From Halobacterium jilantaiense (GTDB taxonomy: Archaea; Halobacteriota; Halobacteria; Halobacteriales; Halobacteriaceae), in NCBI RefSeq assembly GCF_900110535.1, contig NZ_FOJA01000001.1, positions 2,639,393 to 2,703,392 on the forward strand: a stretch of DNA of 64,000 bases, in the 5' to 3' direction. Of the stretch, positions 1 to 7,887 are shown one piece after another. The notes under the pieces were generated by a model. It had not been told where the DNA came from. It made no database searches and was given only the letters and a program-made list of their open reading frames with translations. Within the stretch, counting starts at the first letter, position 1. Each line of letters starts with the position of its first letter. The position numbers and the translations under genes were made by a program.

Positions 1-2
1 CG

Positions 3-473
3 CTGCTGGAGGGCTACTGGGGCGACGAGCGCGCGTACCACCACACCGCACCCATCTCGAACGTGTACGCGCTCCGGGAGGCGCTGCGGCTCGTCGCGGA
101 GGAAGGCATCGAGGAGCGCTGGGCGCGCCACGAGCGCGTCGCCGGCGCGCTGAAGGCGGGCGTCGAGGCGATGGGACTCGGGCTGAACCCCGAGCCGGAC
201 TACTGGCTGCCGAGCCTGAACGCCGTTCGCGTCCCCGACGGCGTCGACGACGGCGCGGTTATCGACTACGTGCTGGAGCACTACGACCTCGAAATCGCGT
301 CGGGGCTCGGCGACTTGGAGGGCGACATCTTCCGCATCGGCTGCATGGGCCACGGCGCGCGACCGGAGAACGTCACGCTCGTGCTCGCCGCGCTGGCCGA
401 CGCGTTCGACGCGCTCGGCGCGGACGTGGACGGCGCGGCCGGGATGGCGGCGGCTCGCGAACAGCTGCGGTAG
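3..473 (+). CDS. Class V aminotransferase (alanine-glyoxylate / serine-pyruvate type), C-terminal part
   Basis: The gene is cut by the left edge of the window; about 156 C-terminal residues are visible in frame 3. The motif YHHTAPISNVYALREAL and the ending IFRIGCMGHGARPENV are typical of the PLP-dependent alanine-glyoxylate/serine-pyruvate aminotransferase family (fold type I), which moves an amino group from alanine or serine to glyoxylate or pyruvate. The PLP lysine lies upstream and is not visible. An internal ATG at position 63 is not the start, because the frame is open and conserved before it. Exact substrates cannot be told from this fragment; some members act in serine or phosphonate metabolism instead. 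Confidence 0.85.
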   Translation: MLEGYWGDERAYHHTAPISNVYALREALRLVAEEGIEERWARHERVAGALKAGVEAMGLGLNPEPDYWLPSLNAVRVPDGVDDGAVIDYVLEHYDLEIASGLGDLEGDIFRIGCMGHGARPENVTLVLAALADAFDALGADVDGAAGMAAAREQLR

Positions 474-496
474 AACGGGAGCGTCGGGGGGTCGCG

Positions 497-808
497 TTAC
501 TCGGCGGGCGGAGCGCGCGCGACCTCGTAGTCACCGTCCTCCTCGACGCCGAGTACCGCCCACTCGCAGGGCGGGTCGAGCCGTTCGAGTTCTCGCTCGA
601 GTGCCGGCGCTTGGTCGGCCCACGTGACGAAGCAGCGATAACCGCCGTCGTGGGTGGCTTCGTCGACGTCGTCTGTGACGGCGCGCACTCGTATCTCCTT
701 CCAGTCGCGCGTGGCGGAGAATTCGGCACCGTCGCCAGCGAGGCTGTACCCGAGGTCGTCGAAGATCGACCGGGCCTGCTCGTCGGGAGGGGTGGTAACA
801 GTCCCCAT
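497..808 (-). CDS. Small acidic haloarchaeal protein, DUF7116-like
   Basis: A 103-residue acidic protein beginning MGTVTTPPDEQARSIFDDLGY and ending shortly after a VLGVEEDGDYEVAR stretch. No catalytic motif is evident. I associate this pattern (short N-terminal helix, then a compact beta-rich domain with conserved W and Y) with the uncharacterised haloarchaeal family DUF7116, from memory only. The frame is open for 20 more codons upstream, but the start at 808 begins the conserved part and the extension looks non-coding. It converges tail-to-tail on the aminotransferase. Function unknown. Confidence 0.7.
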   Translation of the reverse strand: MGTVTTPPDEQARSIFDDLGYSLAGDGAEFSATRDWKEIRVRAVTDDVDEATHDGGYRCFVTWADQAPALERELERLDPPCEWAVLGVEEDGDYEVARAPPAE

Positions 809-974
809 GCAACTACTTCCTTCGCGGGCATGGGTCATAAGCTTTCTTGCCGTGACATCTAGTGGCATGGCTCGTCGGTGACGCTCCGCTCAGACGCCAG
901 CACTGCTGAACGGGCGCACCTCTGACACGCCCAGATGTGGTAGCGACCGGCAGAGAAGTGACGACGGCGGCAGC

Positions 975-1214
975 CTACTCGTGGGCCGAGTCCCACTCCT
1001 CGGCCTTCCGGAAGTTCCCGCAGACGTTGCACTTGATGCGCCCCATCGAGTCCATCGCGTTGTCCACGGACTCGCAGTTCGAGCAGTACCAGCCCCAGCG
1101 GTTCTCGCGCTCGGGCGTCCCGTAGACCACGAAGAACGGCCCGTCCTGCCCGCGCTCGCCCTCGTCCTCCGCGACGTACAGCGTCTCGCCGTCGTCGCGC
1201 TCGACCGTCAACAT
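975..1214 (-). CDS. Small zinc-ribbon protein, DUF5816-like
   Basis: A 79-residue protein with two CxxC knuckles: YCSNCES near residue 43 and CNVCGNFRK near residue 62, which would bind one zinc ion. The rest is a short beta-rich domain (GPFFVVYGTPERENRWGW). I recognise it as the haloarchaeal family DUF5816, of unknown function. The start at 1214 is supported by a TATA-like box at 1238-1245 about 27 nt upstream, giving a leaderless transcript. A much longer antisense frame covers this locus, but only this last part has a protein-like composition. Confidence 0.8.
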   Translation of the reverse strand: MLTVERDDGETLYVAEDEGERGQDGPFFVVYGTPERENRWGWYCSNCESVDNAMDSMGRIKCNVCGNFRKAEEWDSAHE

Positions 1215-1237
1215 ACTCCCGCGTACCGCAGTCCCGC

Positions 1238-1245
1238 ATTTATCC
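1238..1245 (-). promoter_or_regulatory. TATA-like box for the DUF5816-like gene
   Basis: The minus-strand sequence GGATAAAT is centred about 27 nt before the ATG at 1214, the spacing expected of an archaeal TBP box feeding a leaderless mRNA. Confidence 0.5.
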
Positions 1246-1307
1246 CTTTCTCCCCCGGGTGCCGCTTCCGAAACCCCCTTGGCTCGAAACCGCCTCCTGT
1301 CGACATC

Positions 1308-2651
1308 GTGGCCCCCTCCATCTATCACTACTCGGACCTGGAGAACGTCTACGACACGCCCGAGCGAGCCGGCCGGCTCGCGACCCTGCTGGCCGAGCGC
1401 GGGGACGCCATCGCCGCCGGCAGCGGCGACAACACGTCGCCGGGCGTGCTCTCGCTCGTGACCGACGGCTGGCAGGCGATGGACCTCTACGACGCCGTCG
1501 ACCCGGACGTCGCGACGTTCGGCAACCACGACTTCGACTACGGGCCGGAGACCACTGCGGAACTGGTCTCGGCGTCCCAGCAGACGTGGGTGTCGGCGAA
1601 CGTCTACCTGGACGACGAGCGCGTCGCCGGCGTCGACCCGTGGACAATCGTCGAGCGCGACGGCGTCGCGGTCGGCTTCTTCGGCGTACTGGACGACTCG
1701 ACCCCCGCGCTGAATCCCATGGCCAGCGACCTCACTGTCACCGACCCCGTCGCGGCCGCGACGGAGGCGGAAACCGAACTGCGCGAAGCCGGGGCGGACT
1801 ACGTCGTCGCGCTCTCGCATCTCGGTCGCGGCGACGAAGAGCTCGCCGCCGCGACCACCGTCGACGCCGTGCTCGGCGGCCACATCGCCAGCGAGCGCGT
1901 CGAACGCCTCGACGACACCCTGCTCACGCGGCCCGGTTCGGGCGGCGAGGTCGTCCTCGAAGTCGACCTCGACTCCGGCGACGTGGCCCGCTACGTCGTC
2001 GACGAGTCGCCCGTCCACGAGGGCGTGGCGTCGTCGCTCCGCCAGCGGATGGCCGACGCCGGCCTCGACGAGGTGGTCGGCCGCGTCGAGGAGCCGATGG
2101 AGCGCACCGAGCGCACGCTGTTCCGGGGCGAGTCCCGCATCGGGAACTTCGTCGCCGACGCCTACCGGTGGGCCGCCGACGCCGACGTCGGCCTCCAGAA
2201 CTCCGGCGGCGTCCGCGACGGCCCGGCCCTCGACGGCGACGTGACGGTCGCCGACCTCGTCAGCGTCGTGCCCTTCGAGGAGCCGGTGTCCGTCGCCGAG
2301 CTGACCGGGGCCGAACTCCTCGACGTCTTCCGCGCGGCGAAGGGCGGCGAACTCGGGTTCGCGCAGCCGGACTGGTGGCACGCCCACGTCTCCGGCGCGG
2401 CACTGGAGTGGCACGACGGCGACGGGCTGGCGTCGGCGCGCGTCGGCGGCGAGCCGGTCGATCCCGACGCCACGTACACGGTCGCGACCACCGACTACCT
2501 GTTCTACTCCGACGACGAGTTCCCGGCGCTCGACGAACGCCACCGCGTCGACCGCCTCGACGTCCAGCACGAGGTGCTCGCCGCGTACGCGCGCCAGCAG
2601 GGTATCGACCCGCGCGTCGAGGGCCGCATCCGCCTGCACGCCGACGACTGA
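1308..2651 (+). CDS. 5'-nucleotidase / UshA-like metallophosphatase
   Basis: A 447-residue two-domain protein. The N-terminal calcineurin-like metallophosphatase has YHYSDLENV (normally HxxD), GDNTSPGV, FGNHDFDYG (the NHD metal motif, near residue 75), SHLGRGDE and GGHIASE. The C-terminal 5'-nucleotidase domain has NSGGVRDG and DYLFYSDDEFP. The family hydrolyses nucleoside 5'-monophosphates or related phosphoesters. No signal peptide is visible, so it is probably cytoplasmic. The start is a GTG just before the phosphatase fold; the open frame extends back to 981 but there overlaps the DUF5816-like gene and is not protein-like. Substrate specificity is not determined. Confidence 0.85.
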   Translation: MAPSIYHYSDLENVYDTPERAGRLATLLAERGDAIAAGSGDNTSPGVLSLVTDGWQAMDLYDAVDPDVATFGNHDFDYGPETTAELVSASQQTWVSANVYLDDERVAGVDPWTIVERDGVAVGFFGVLDDSTPALNPMASDLTVTDPVAAATEAETELREAGADYVVALSHLGRGDEELAAATTVDAVLGGHIASERVERLDDTLLTRPGSGGEVVLEVDLDSGDVARYVVDESPVHEGVASSLRQRMADAGLDEVVGRVEEPMERTERTLFRGESRIGNFVADAYRWAADADVGLQNSGGVRDGPALDGDVTVADLVSVVPFEEPVSVAELTGAELLDVFRAAKGGELGFAQPDWWHAHVSGAALEWHDGDGLASARVGGEPVDPDATYTVATTDYLFYSDDEFPALDERHRVDRLDVQHEVLAAYARQQGIDPRVEGRIRLHADD

Positions 2652-2708
2652 CGCGGCGCGCCTGTCAGCCGGGCAAGCGATAAGTCGATGCTCGCCGACG
2701 TAGTCGCC

Positions 2709-3455
2709 ATGGCGAAACCGCCGACAGCCGACGCGGGGTCGTTCCGATTCACGCACGACAGCGAGCCGGGGGAGAGCCTGCTGTGTGGGTTCTCCGAGTT
2801 CGGGCTCGCCGGCCTCACGGCCGTGGACTACCTCGTCGACCACCTCGACCTCGAACAGACCGGCTACGTCGCCGCCGACGACCTCCCCGCAATCACGCCG
2901 TTCGAGAACGGGACGCCGCGCCACCACACCCGGCTGTTCTCCCGCCCGGACCTCGACGTCACCGTGCTTGTCGGCGAACTGTTCGTCCCCGTCTCGGCCG
3001 CCGAGCCGTTCACGAGCGCGCTCGCCGACTGGCTCGACGCCAGCGACATCACCGAGGTCGCCGTGCTCTCCGGCGTCCCCATCGCGCACGGCCCGGAGGA
3101 CCACCGGACGTTCTACGTCGCCACCGAGGACTACCAGAACGCCCGCCTCGCGGACACCGACATTCCGCCGATGGGCAACGGCTTCCTCGACGGCGTGAAA
3201 GCGAGCCTGCTCGAACGGGGCATCGACTCGCCGTTCCGCGCCGCCGTCTTCAGCACGCCCGTCCACGCGCAGGCACCGGACGCCGAGGCCGCCGTCCGGC
3301 TCGTCGAGACCGCCAGCGACGTCTACGACCTCGACGTCGACACCGGCCCGCTGGAGGCGTTCGCGGCCGAAGTCGCCGACCACTACGAACAGCTCAGCGA
3401 ACACCTCGCGGAGACCACCGAAGACGAGCGTCCCGACGACCGCATGTTCATGTAG
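2709..3455 (+). CDS. PAC2 family protein (proteasome-assembly-chaperone fold)
   Basis: A 248-residue protein of the PAC2/COG2047 type. An early GFSEFGLAGLTAVDYLVDHL segment, a central VGELFVPV strand, SGVPIAHGP, and a late helical region are the landmarks. Archaeal PAC2 proteins resemble proteasome assembly chaperones; a role in proteasome assembly is inferred from the fold and not demonstrated for this subgroup. The ATG at 2709 is preferred to one 21 nt upstream because conserved sequence begins after it. It lies 57 nt after the nucleotidase on the same strand, so co-transcription is possible. Confidence 0.8.
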   Translation: MAKPPTADAGSFRFTHDSEPGESLLCGFSEFGLAGLTAVDYLVDHLDLEQTGYVAADDLPAITPFENGTPRHHTRLFSRPDLDVTVLVGELFVPVSAAEPFTSALADWLDASDITEVAVLSGVPIAHGPEDHRTFYVATEDYQNARLADTDIPPMGNGFLDGVKASLLERGIDSPFRAAVFSTPVHAQAPDAEAAVRLVETASDVYDLDVDTGPLEAFAAEVADHYEQLSEHLAETTEDERPDDRMFM

Positions 3456-3530
3456 GCTGGCGGCGGCGGACCCCCGGGCGCGTCCGGCCCGACCGCCACC
3501 TAGAAGGCGGGGCTGTTCGTGGCTTGGAGT

Positions 3531-4589
3531 ATGAGCGACGAGGACCTCCGCGGGACGGTCGAGCGTGTCGGCAGGGGGTTCGACCTCGGCGAGTACGAGG
3601 TCGAAGCCTACCTGACGGTGCTGCGGCACGGCGAACTCACCGCCAGCGACATCGCCGACCGCACCGACATCCCGCAGCCACGCGTCTACGACACCGTCCG
3701 GAGTCTCGGCGACCGCGGACTCGTCGAACTCCGGGAGTCCCGGCCGATGAAAGTGGTCGCACTGAGCCCCGAGGACGCCTTCCAGGGCCTCCAGGAGAAC
3801 TTCACGGAGATGGTGTCGGCGCTCGAAGACGAGTACACGCAGCCGGCGAGAGACACCGAAGCCGTCTCCCTCGTCAAGTCCCGGTCGACCATCGTCCGGT
3901 ACTTCGAGGAGGTCATCGGCTCGGCGGACTTCGAGCTCGTCTGCTCGCTGACGCCGAGCCTCCTCGAACGGTTCGCGGACGACCTCGCCGCCGCGACCGA
4001 CCGCGGCGTCAGCGTCGACGTCGTCGTCACGCCCGCGAGCGAAGCGCCGGACCCCGAGGAGTTCGACTACGAGCGCGTCACGACGAGCGCCCGCGGTCGC
4101 CGCGGCATCACGACGCCGGTCATCGCCGTCGCCGACGGCCGGTACTCGGTGTACGCCACGCAGGACGCCGTCCGCGACGACCCCGAGAAGTACGGCGTCA
4201 TCTTCGACCGCTCCGCGCTGGGGTTCCTCGTCTCCGGGTTCTTCGACACCGTCATCTGGTCGACGGCCACCGAACCGCTCCACGAACCCGAGACCGACAC
4301 CGTCGACTTGCCGCGGACGTACGCCGCCATCCGGCGGTGCGTCCGCGACCTCCAGACCCTCGACGGCGACATCTACGCCACCGTCGGCGGCCGCGACGTG
4401 CTCACGGGCGAGGGCCGCACCGTCAGCGGCCTCGTCGACGAGACGCGCTTCGAGGAGACCGGCGAGGTCGCCACGATGGTCCTGGAGACCGACGACGGCC
4501 GCGTCGAGGTCGGCGGGCGGGTCGCGGCGCTCGAAGACATCGAAGCCCACGAAATCGCGGTCGGACGCGGCGAGCCGCCAGCACTGTAG
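3531..4589 (+). CDS. TrmB-family transcriptional regulator
   Basis: 352 residues. The N-terminal winged helix (about residues 15-85) reads [20 protein letters not shown] then [20 protein letters not shown], the classic TrmB signature. The rest is the TrmB effector domain, including a PLD-like region ([17 protein letters not shown]) and a C-terminal beta domain. Family members bind sugars and control glycolysis and gluconeogenesis genes; in Halobacterium, TrmB is a global sugar-responsive regulator. Whether this is the orthologue or a paralogue cannot be settled here. The start at 3531 (MSDEDLRG) begins the conserved region; an in-frame ATG 12 nt earlier is possible. A TbsP-like regulator is present at 54.7-55.5 kb. 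Confidence 0.85.
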   Translation: MSDEDLRGTVERVGRGFDLGEYEVEAYLTVLRHGELTASDIADRTDIPQPRVYDTVRSLGDRGLVELRESRPMKVVALSPEDAFQGLQENFTEMVSALEDEYTQPARDTEAVSLVKSRSTIVRYFEEVIGSADFELVCSLTPSLLERFADDLAAATDRGVSVDVVVTPASEAPDPEEFDYERVTTSARGRRGITTPVIAVADGRYSVYATQDAVRDDPEKYGVIFDRSALGFLVSGFFDTVIWSTATEPLHEPETDTVDLPRTYAAIRRCVRDLQTLDGDIYATVGGRDVLTGEGRTVSGLVDETRFEETGEVATMVLETDDGRVEVGGRVAALEDIEAHEIAVGRGEPPAL

Positions 4590-4723
4590 GGGCAGCGTAC
4601 CGGGCCGCGTGCCGCGGCACCAGCCTCACGGCGGTTCGTTTCACGTTTCTCGCTTCGGCCGTGTCGGACCGGGACCGCGCGTGCCAACCAAACGTCTTTA
4701 CTCTCAAACGCCAACCACTCGGC

Positions 4724-4828
4724 ATGGAACTCGCCGCCGAACTCGCCGCGACGCTGGTCTTCCTCGCAGTGGGGTACTCGGCCGTTCGACTGCTGTGGGA
4801 CGACGAGCTACCGAACTGGCTCGGCTGA
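4724..4828 (+). CDS. Single-pass mini membrane protein (34 aa)
   Basis: A 34-residue peptide beginning MELAAELAATLVFLAVGYSA: one hydrophobic helix (about residues 5-23) followed by an acidic tail ending in NWLG. Such one-helix proteins are common in haloarchaea. A TATA-like CTTTAC lies about 27 nt upstream, and the space between the TrmB-type gene and the next minus-strand gene is otherwise empty. No function can be assigned; conservation of the peptide has not been tested. Confidence 0.5.
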   Translation: MELAAELAATLVFLAVGYSAVRLLWDDELPNWLG

Positions 4829-4906
4829 ACCGCTACCCGAACAGCAGGTACGCACCGCGCACTCGGGTGACGGAATCGGCGTGGACGCGCGCTCCCCTGC
4901 CCCGAG

Positions 4907-5758
4907 CTAGTACTCTTCGACGCCCTCGTCCGTGACGACCGCGTCCAGCAGCCGCGTCGGCGTGGCGTCGTAGGCCGGGTTCTTCACGTCGAAGCCCTCC
5001 GGCGGCTCCCGGATGACCTCGCTGACGTCCCGGTAGTCGTTCTCGAAGTGGAACCCCTCCTCGACGAGTTTCGCGCCGGACCCGGCGACACAGACCGGCG
5101 TCCCCACGTCGGCCGCCGTCGCCACCAGCGGGTAGGTGCCGACGCGGTTGTAGTACGTGTCGCCGACGATGCAGTCCATCCCGAGCAGGACCTCGTCGCA
5201 GTCGTCGAGGTAGTAGCCCGACGCGCCGTCGACGATGAGCGTCGGGTCCACGCGGTCGATGGCCGCCAGCGTTCGCGCTGTCTTCCGGCCGAGGTGCCGC
5301 GGACGCGCCTCCGTCACGAACACGTCGAGGTGTTTCCCGTCCCGCGCGGCCAGCTCGATGGCCTCCAGCACGGTCGACGAGTAGTCGTGCGTGAGGAGGG
5401 TCTGGCCGTCCTCGATGCGGTCAGCGACCGCCGCCGCCGCCTCGTGCTTGCCCGTGTTCACGCGCTCGACCACGTCGTCGATTGCGGCGGCCGTCACCTC
5501 CTGGGCTTCCACGACCGACGCCGGGTTCACGTCACGCACCCGCTCGACGACCTCGCGCTGGGTCGTCACCAGCGACGCGTGCGAGGGGTTCGCCCGCCGG
5601 AGTGCGGTGCTGTTGCGCTCCAGCGCCCGCACGTACTCCTCGACGGTCGGGTACTCCTCGTCCAGCAGCGCTTCGAGGGCTCGCGCCGCCTTCACCGCGA
5701 CGACCGAGGAGGAGTGCGTCCGCATCTCCCGAATCTCCTCGGCAGTCTCGTCTATCAT
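4907..5758 (-). CDS. Ribose 1,5-bisphosphate isomerase / eIF2B-alpha-like protein
   Basis: 283 residues of the eIF2B-alpha/R15P isomerase/methylthioribose-1-phosphate isomerase superfamily. Markers are MRTHSSSVVAVKAARAL at the N-terminus, LLTHDYSSTV, VTEARPR, IVDGASGYYLDDCD, VLLGMDCIVGDTYYNRVGTYPL and KLVEEGFHFEN. Archaeal R15P isomerase converts ribose 1,5-bisphosphate to ribulose 1,5-bisphosphate in the pentose bisphosphate pathway that disposes of nucleosides or AMP. Older annotation calls such proteins translation factor eIF2B. I start at 5758 (MIDETAEEI); an ATG at 5785 is an alternative. No AMP phosphorylase or RuBisCO is in this window. Confidence 0.8.
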   Translation of the reverse strand: MIDETAEEIREMRTHSSSVVAVKAARALEALLDEEYPTVEEYVRALERNSTALRRANPSHASLVTTQREVVERVRDVNPASVVEAQEVTAAAIDDVVERVNTGKHEAAAAVADRIEDGQTLLTHDYSSTVLEAIELAARDGKHLDVFVTEARPRHLGRKTARTLAAIDRVDPTLIVDGASGYYLDDCDEVLLGMDCIVGDTYYNRVGTYPLVATAADVGTPVCVAGSGAKLVEEGFHFENDYRDVSEVIREPPEGFDVKNPAYDATPTRLLDAVVTDEGVEEY

Positions 5759-5972
5759 ACCCGTATCGTCTGCTGGTTCGCGCATAGGTCTTTCCGTCGT
5801 GAGCCCTCGCTCGGTCGCGGACGCTCCCTCCCTCGCCCTCACAGTCCACCAGAGGCCGGCTGTTCGGCTGGGTGTTCGGCGCGCTGTCGTTCGCCGTGTG
5901 CGCTCTCTATGCCGGGTTCAAGCCGCCTTCGTCCTCCAGAACCCTGTAGTCGCTCGGGCGTCTAGCGTGGCT

Positions 5973-6374
5973 ATGGTCGCTGTCTCCTACTACTGCCCGC
6001 GGTGTGGTGCCGTCGCCGAACTCGACCGCGACCCGTACCTCGCGGACAAGTCCGTGACGCCGTTCCCGCTGGAGGGCTGGACGTACGCGAGCCCCGACGA
6101 CGACTTCGAGAGCGACGACTGGGACGGCGTGCGACTGGACTGTGGCACAGCCCACGACGGTCTGTTGTGGGCTCGGCCACCGACCGAAGACGAACGCCGG
6201 TCAGACGAGGAACCGGGCTGCGGGGAGGCGTTCTACCTGAACTTCGTGCGCTTCGAGGACGGCCGGGAGGTCGAGGGCGAGGCGGAGTCCGAGCGCGTCC
6301 GCCTCTCGGAGACTCTGGGCCCCCAGAATCCGGGCGGTCCCGGCGGCCCATCCGGCCCCGGGTTCTCACGGTAG
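5973..6374 (+). CDS. Haloarchaeal zinc-ribbon hypothetical protein
   Basis: 133 residues. Four cysteines (8 and 11 in YYCPRCGAV, 57 in LDCGTAH, 83 in PGCGEAFY) could form one zinc site. The C-terminus is a Gly/Pro run (NPGGPGGPSGPGFSR), probably disordered. No enzymatic motif is visible. The frame is open far upstream but composition becomes protein-like only from the ATG at 5973. It stands alone between the R15P isomerase homologue and the aldehyde dehydrogenase. Family and function are not recognised. Confidence 0.65.
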   Translation: MVAVSYYCPRCGAVAELDRDPYLADKSVTPFPLEGWTYASPDDDFESDDWDGVRLDCGTAHDGLLWARPPTEDERRSDEEPGCGEAFYLNFVRFEDGREVEGEAESERVRLSETLGPQNPGGPGGPSGPGFSR

Positions 6375-6443
6375 ACTGCGTCCCGGCTCGGACCCGCATC
6401 GAGTACCTGTACGTTGATTCCGCTGGGTCGCGTTGGCACGAGC

Positions 6444-7805
6444 ATGGACGTCGTCGACCCGACCACCGGCGAGCGAATCGACTCCTACGACGACCACACC
6501 GAGCGCGACGTCGACGACGCGATAGCGCGGGCAGACAGCGCCTTCGAGGACTGGCGCGACCGGCCGCTCCGGGAGCGCGAGGCACTGCTCGCGTCCGCGG
6601 CCGACGTGCTCCGGGAGAACATCGAGGAGTACGCGTCGACGATGACCCGAGAGATGGGGAAACCCATCGAGCAGGCGCGCTCGGAGGTCGAGAAGTGCGC
6701 GTGGGTCTGTGACCACTACGCGGAGCACGCGAGCGCGTACCTCCAGCCGGAGGGTCACGCGAGTCCGCCCGGAGCGGACGTGCAGACCGTCTACGAGCCG
6801 CTGGGCCCGGTGCTGGCGGTGATGCCGTGGAACTTCCCCCTCTGGCAGGTGTTCCGGTTCGCCGCGCCCTACCTCACGGCCGGCAACGTCGGCCTGCTGA
6901 AACACGCCTCGAACGTCCCGGGGTGCGCGCTCGCCATCGAGGAGGTGTTCGCGGAGGCCGGCTACCCCGAGGACGTCTTCCAGTCCCTGCTGATTCCCTC
7001 CGACCTCGTCGACGGCGTCGTGGCGGACGACCGCGTGAAGGCGGCGACTGTGACGGGCAGCGGGCCGGCCGGCCGAGCCGTCGCGTCGAAAGCGGGGGCG
7101 GAACTCAAGAAGACGGTCCTCGAACTCGGCGGCAGCGACCCGTTCGTCGTGCTCGACGACGCGGACCTCGACGCCGCCGTGGAGACTGGTGCGTGGGCGC
7201 GGAACCTCAACGGCGGGCAGTCCTGCATCGCCGCGAAACGCTTCGTCGTCCACACGGACGTCTACGACGACTTCCTCGACGCCTTCGTCGACGAAGTCGA
7301 GTCCTACACTGTCGGCGACCCGATGGACGAGGAGACGGACATGGGGCCGCAGGCGCGCCAGGACCTCGTGGAGGACCTGCACGGGCAGGTCGAGGCGAGC
7401 GTCGACGCCGGCGCGACCGTCGAGACGGGCGGCGAGCCCATCGACCGCGAGGGCTCGTTCTACGCGCCGACGGTGCTGACGGATGTCCCCGAGGGTTGTC
7501 CCGCCGACAGCGAGGAGCTGTTCGGGCCGGTCGCGGCCGTCTGGGAAGTCGACGACGAGGACGCGGCGGTGCGGAGGGCGAACGACACCCAGTTCGGGCT
7601 CGGCGCGAGCGTCTGGACCGAGGACCGCGAGCGCGGCGAGCGCGTCGCCCGCCGCATCGACGCCGGCTGCGTCTACGTGAACCAGCTCGTGAAGTCCGAC
7701 CCCCGGGTGCCGTTCGGCGGCGTCGGGGCGTCCGGCTACGGCCGCGAACTCGCCGGGGCGGGCATCCGCGAGTTCGTGAACCGCAAGACTCTCTGGGTGG
7801 AGTGA
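6444..7805 (+). CDS. Aldehyde dehydrogenase (succinate-semialdehyde dehydrogenase type)
   Basis: A 453-residue NAD(P)-dependent aldehyde dehydrogenase. Seen: MPWNFP (about 127-132) in the cofactor site, the oxyanion-side ELGG with general-base Glu near 227, and NGGQSC with nucleophile Cys near 261; the C-terminal VPFGGVGASGYGREL is canonical. Closest in style to GabD/Sad semialdehyde dehydrogenases, which oxidise succinate semialdehyde to succinate, but substrate is inferred. The start at 6444 (MDVVDPTTGERI) matches the usual family N-terminus. It converges on an acyl-CoA synthetase gene. Confidence 0.9.
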   Translation: MDVVDPTTGERIDSYDDHTERDVDDAIARADSAFEDWRDRPLREREALLASAADVLRENIEEYASTMTREMGKPIEQARSEVEKCAWVCDHYAEHASAYLQPEGHASPPGADVQTVYEPLGPVLAVMPWNFPLWQVFRFAAPYLTAGNVGLLKHASNVPGCALAIEEVFAEAGYPEDVFQSLLIPSDLVDGVVADDRVKAATVTGSGPAGRAVASKAGAELKKTVLELGGSDPFVVLDDADLDAAVETGAWARNLNGGQSCIAAKRFVVHTDVYDDFLDAFVDEVESYTVGDPMDEETDMGPQARQDLVEDLHGQVEASVDAGATVETGGEPIDREGSFYAPTVLTDVPEGCPADSEELFGPVAAVWEVDDEDAAVRRANDTQFGLGASVWTEDRERGERVARRIDAGCVYVNQLVKSDPRVPFGGVGASGYGRELAGAGIREFVNRKTLWVE

Positions 7806-7887
7806 CGCGCCTCGGGCCTGCCGGTCGGCTGTCTCGAACGCGCGCAGTGACGCACAGACCACGGCCGACAGCGGGTAGCGCCGGTCC

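Noticed and set aside
975..4550. 1191-codon open frame on the minus strand
   Set aside because: Antisense to the nucleotidase, PAC2 and TrmB genes; composition is Arg/Val/Asp/Gly-rich with no motif. Only its last 79 codons (DUF5816-like) are real. Long shadow frames are expected at this GC content.
4907..5758. Translation initiation factor eIF2B subunit
   Set aside because: Archaeal members of this family with these motifs are better explained as R15P isomerase; haloarchaea lack a known eIF2B exchange complex.
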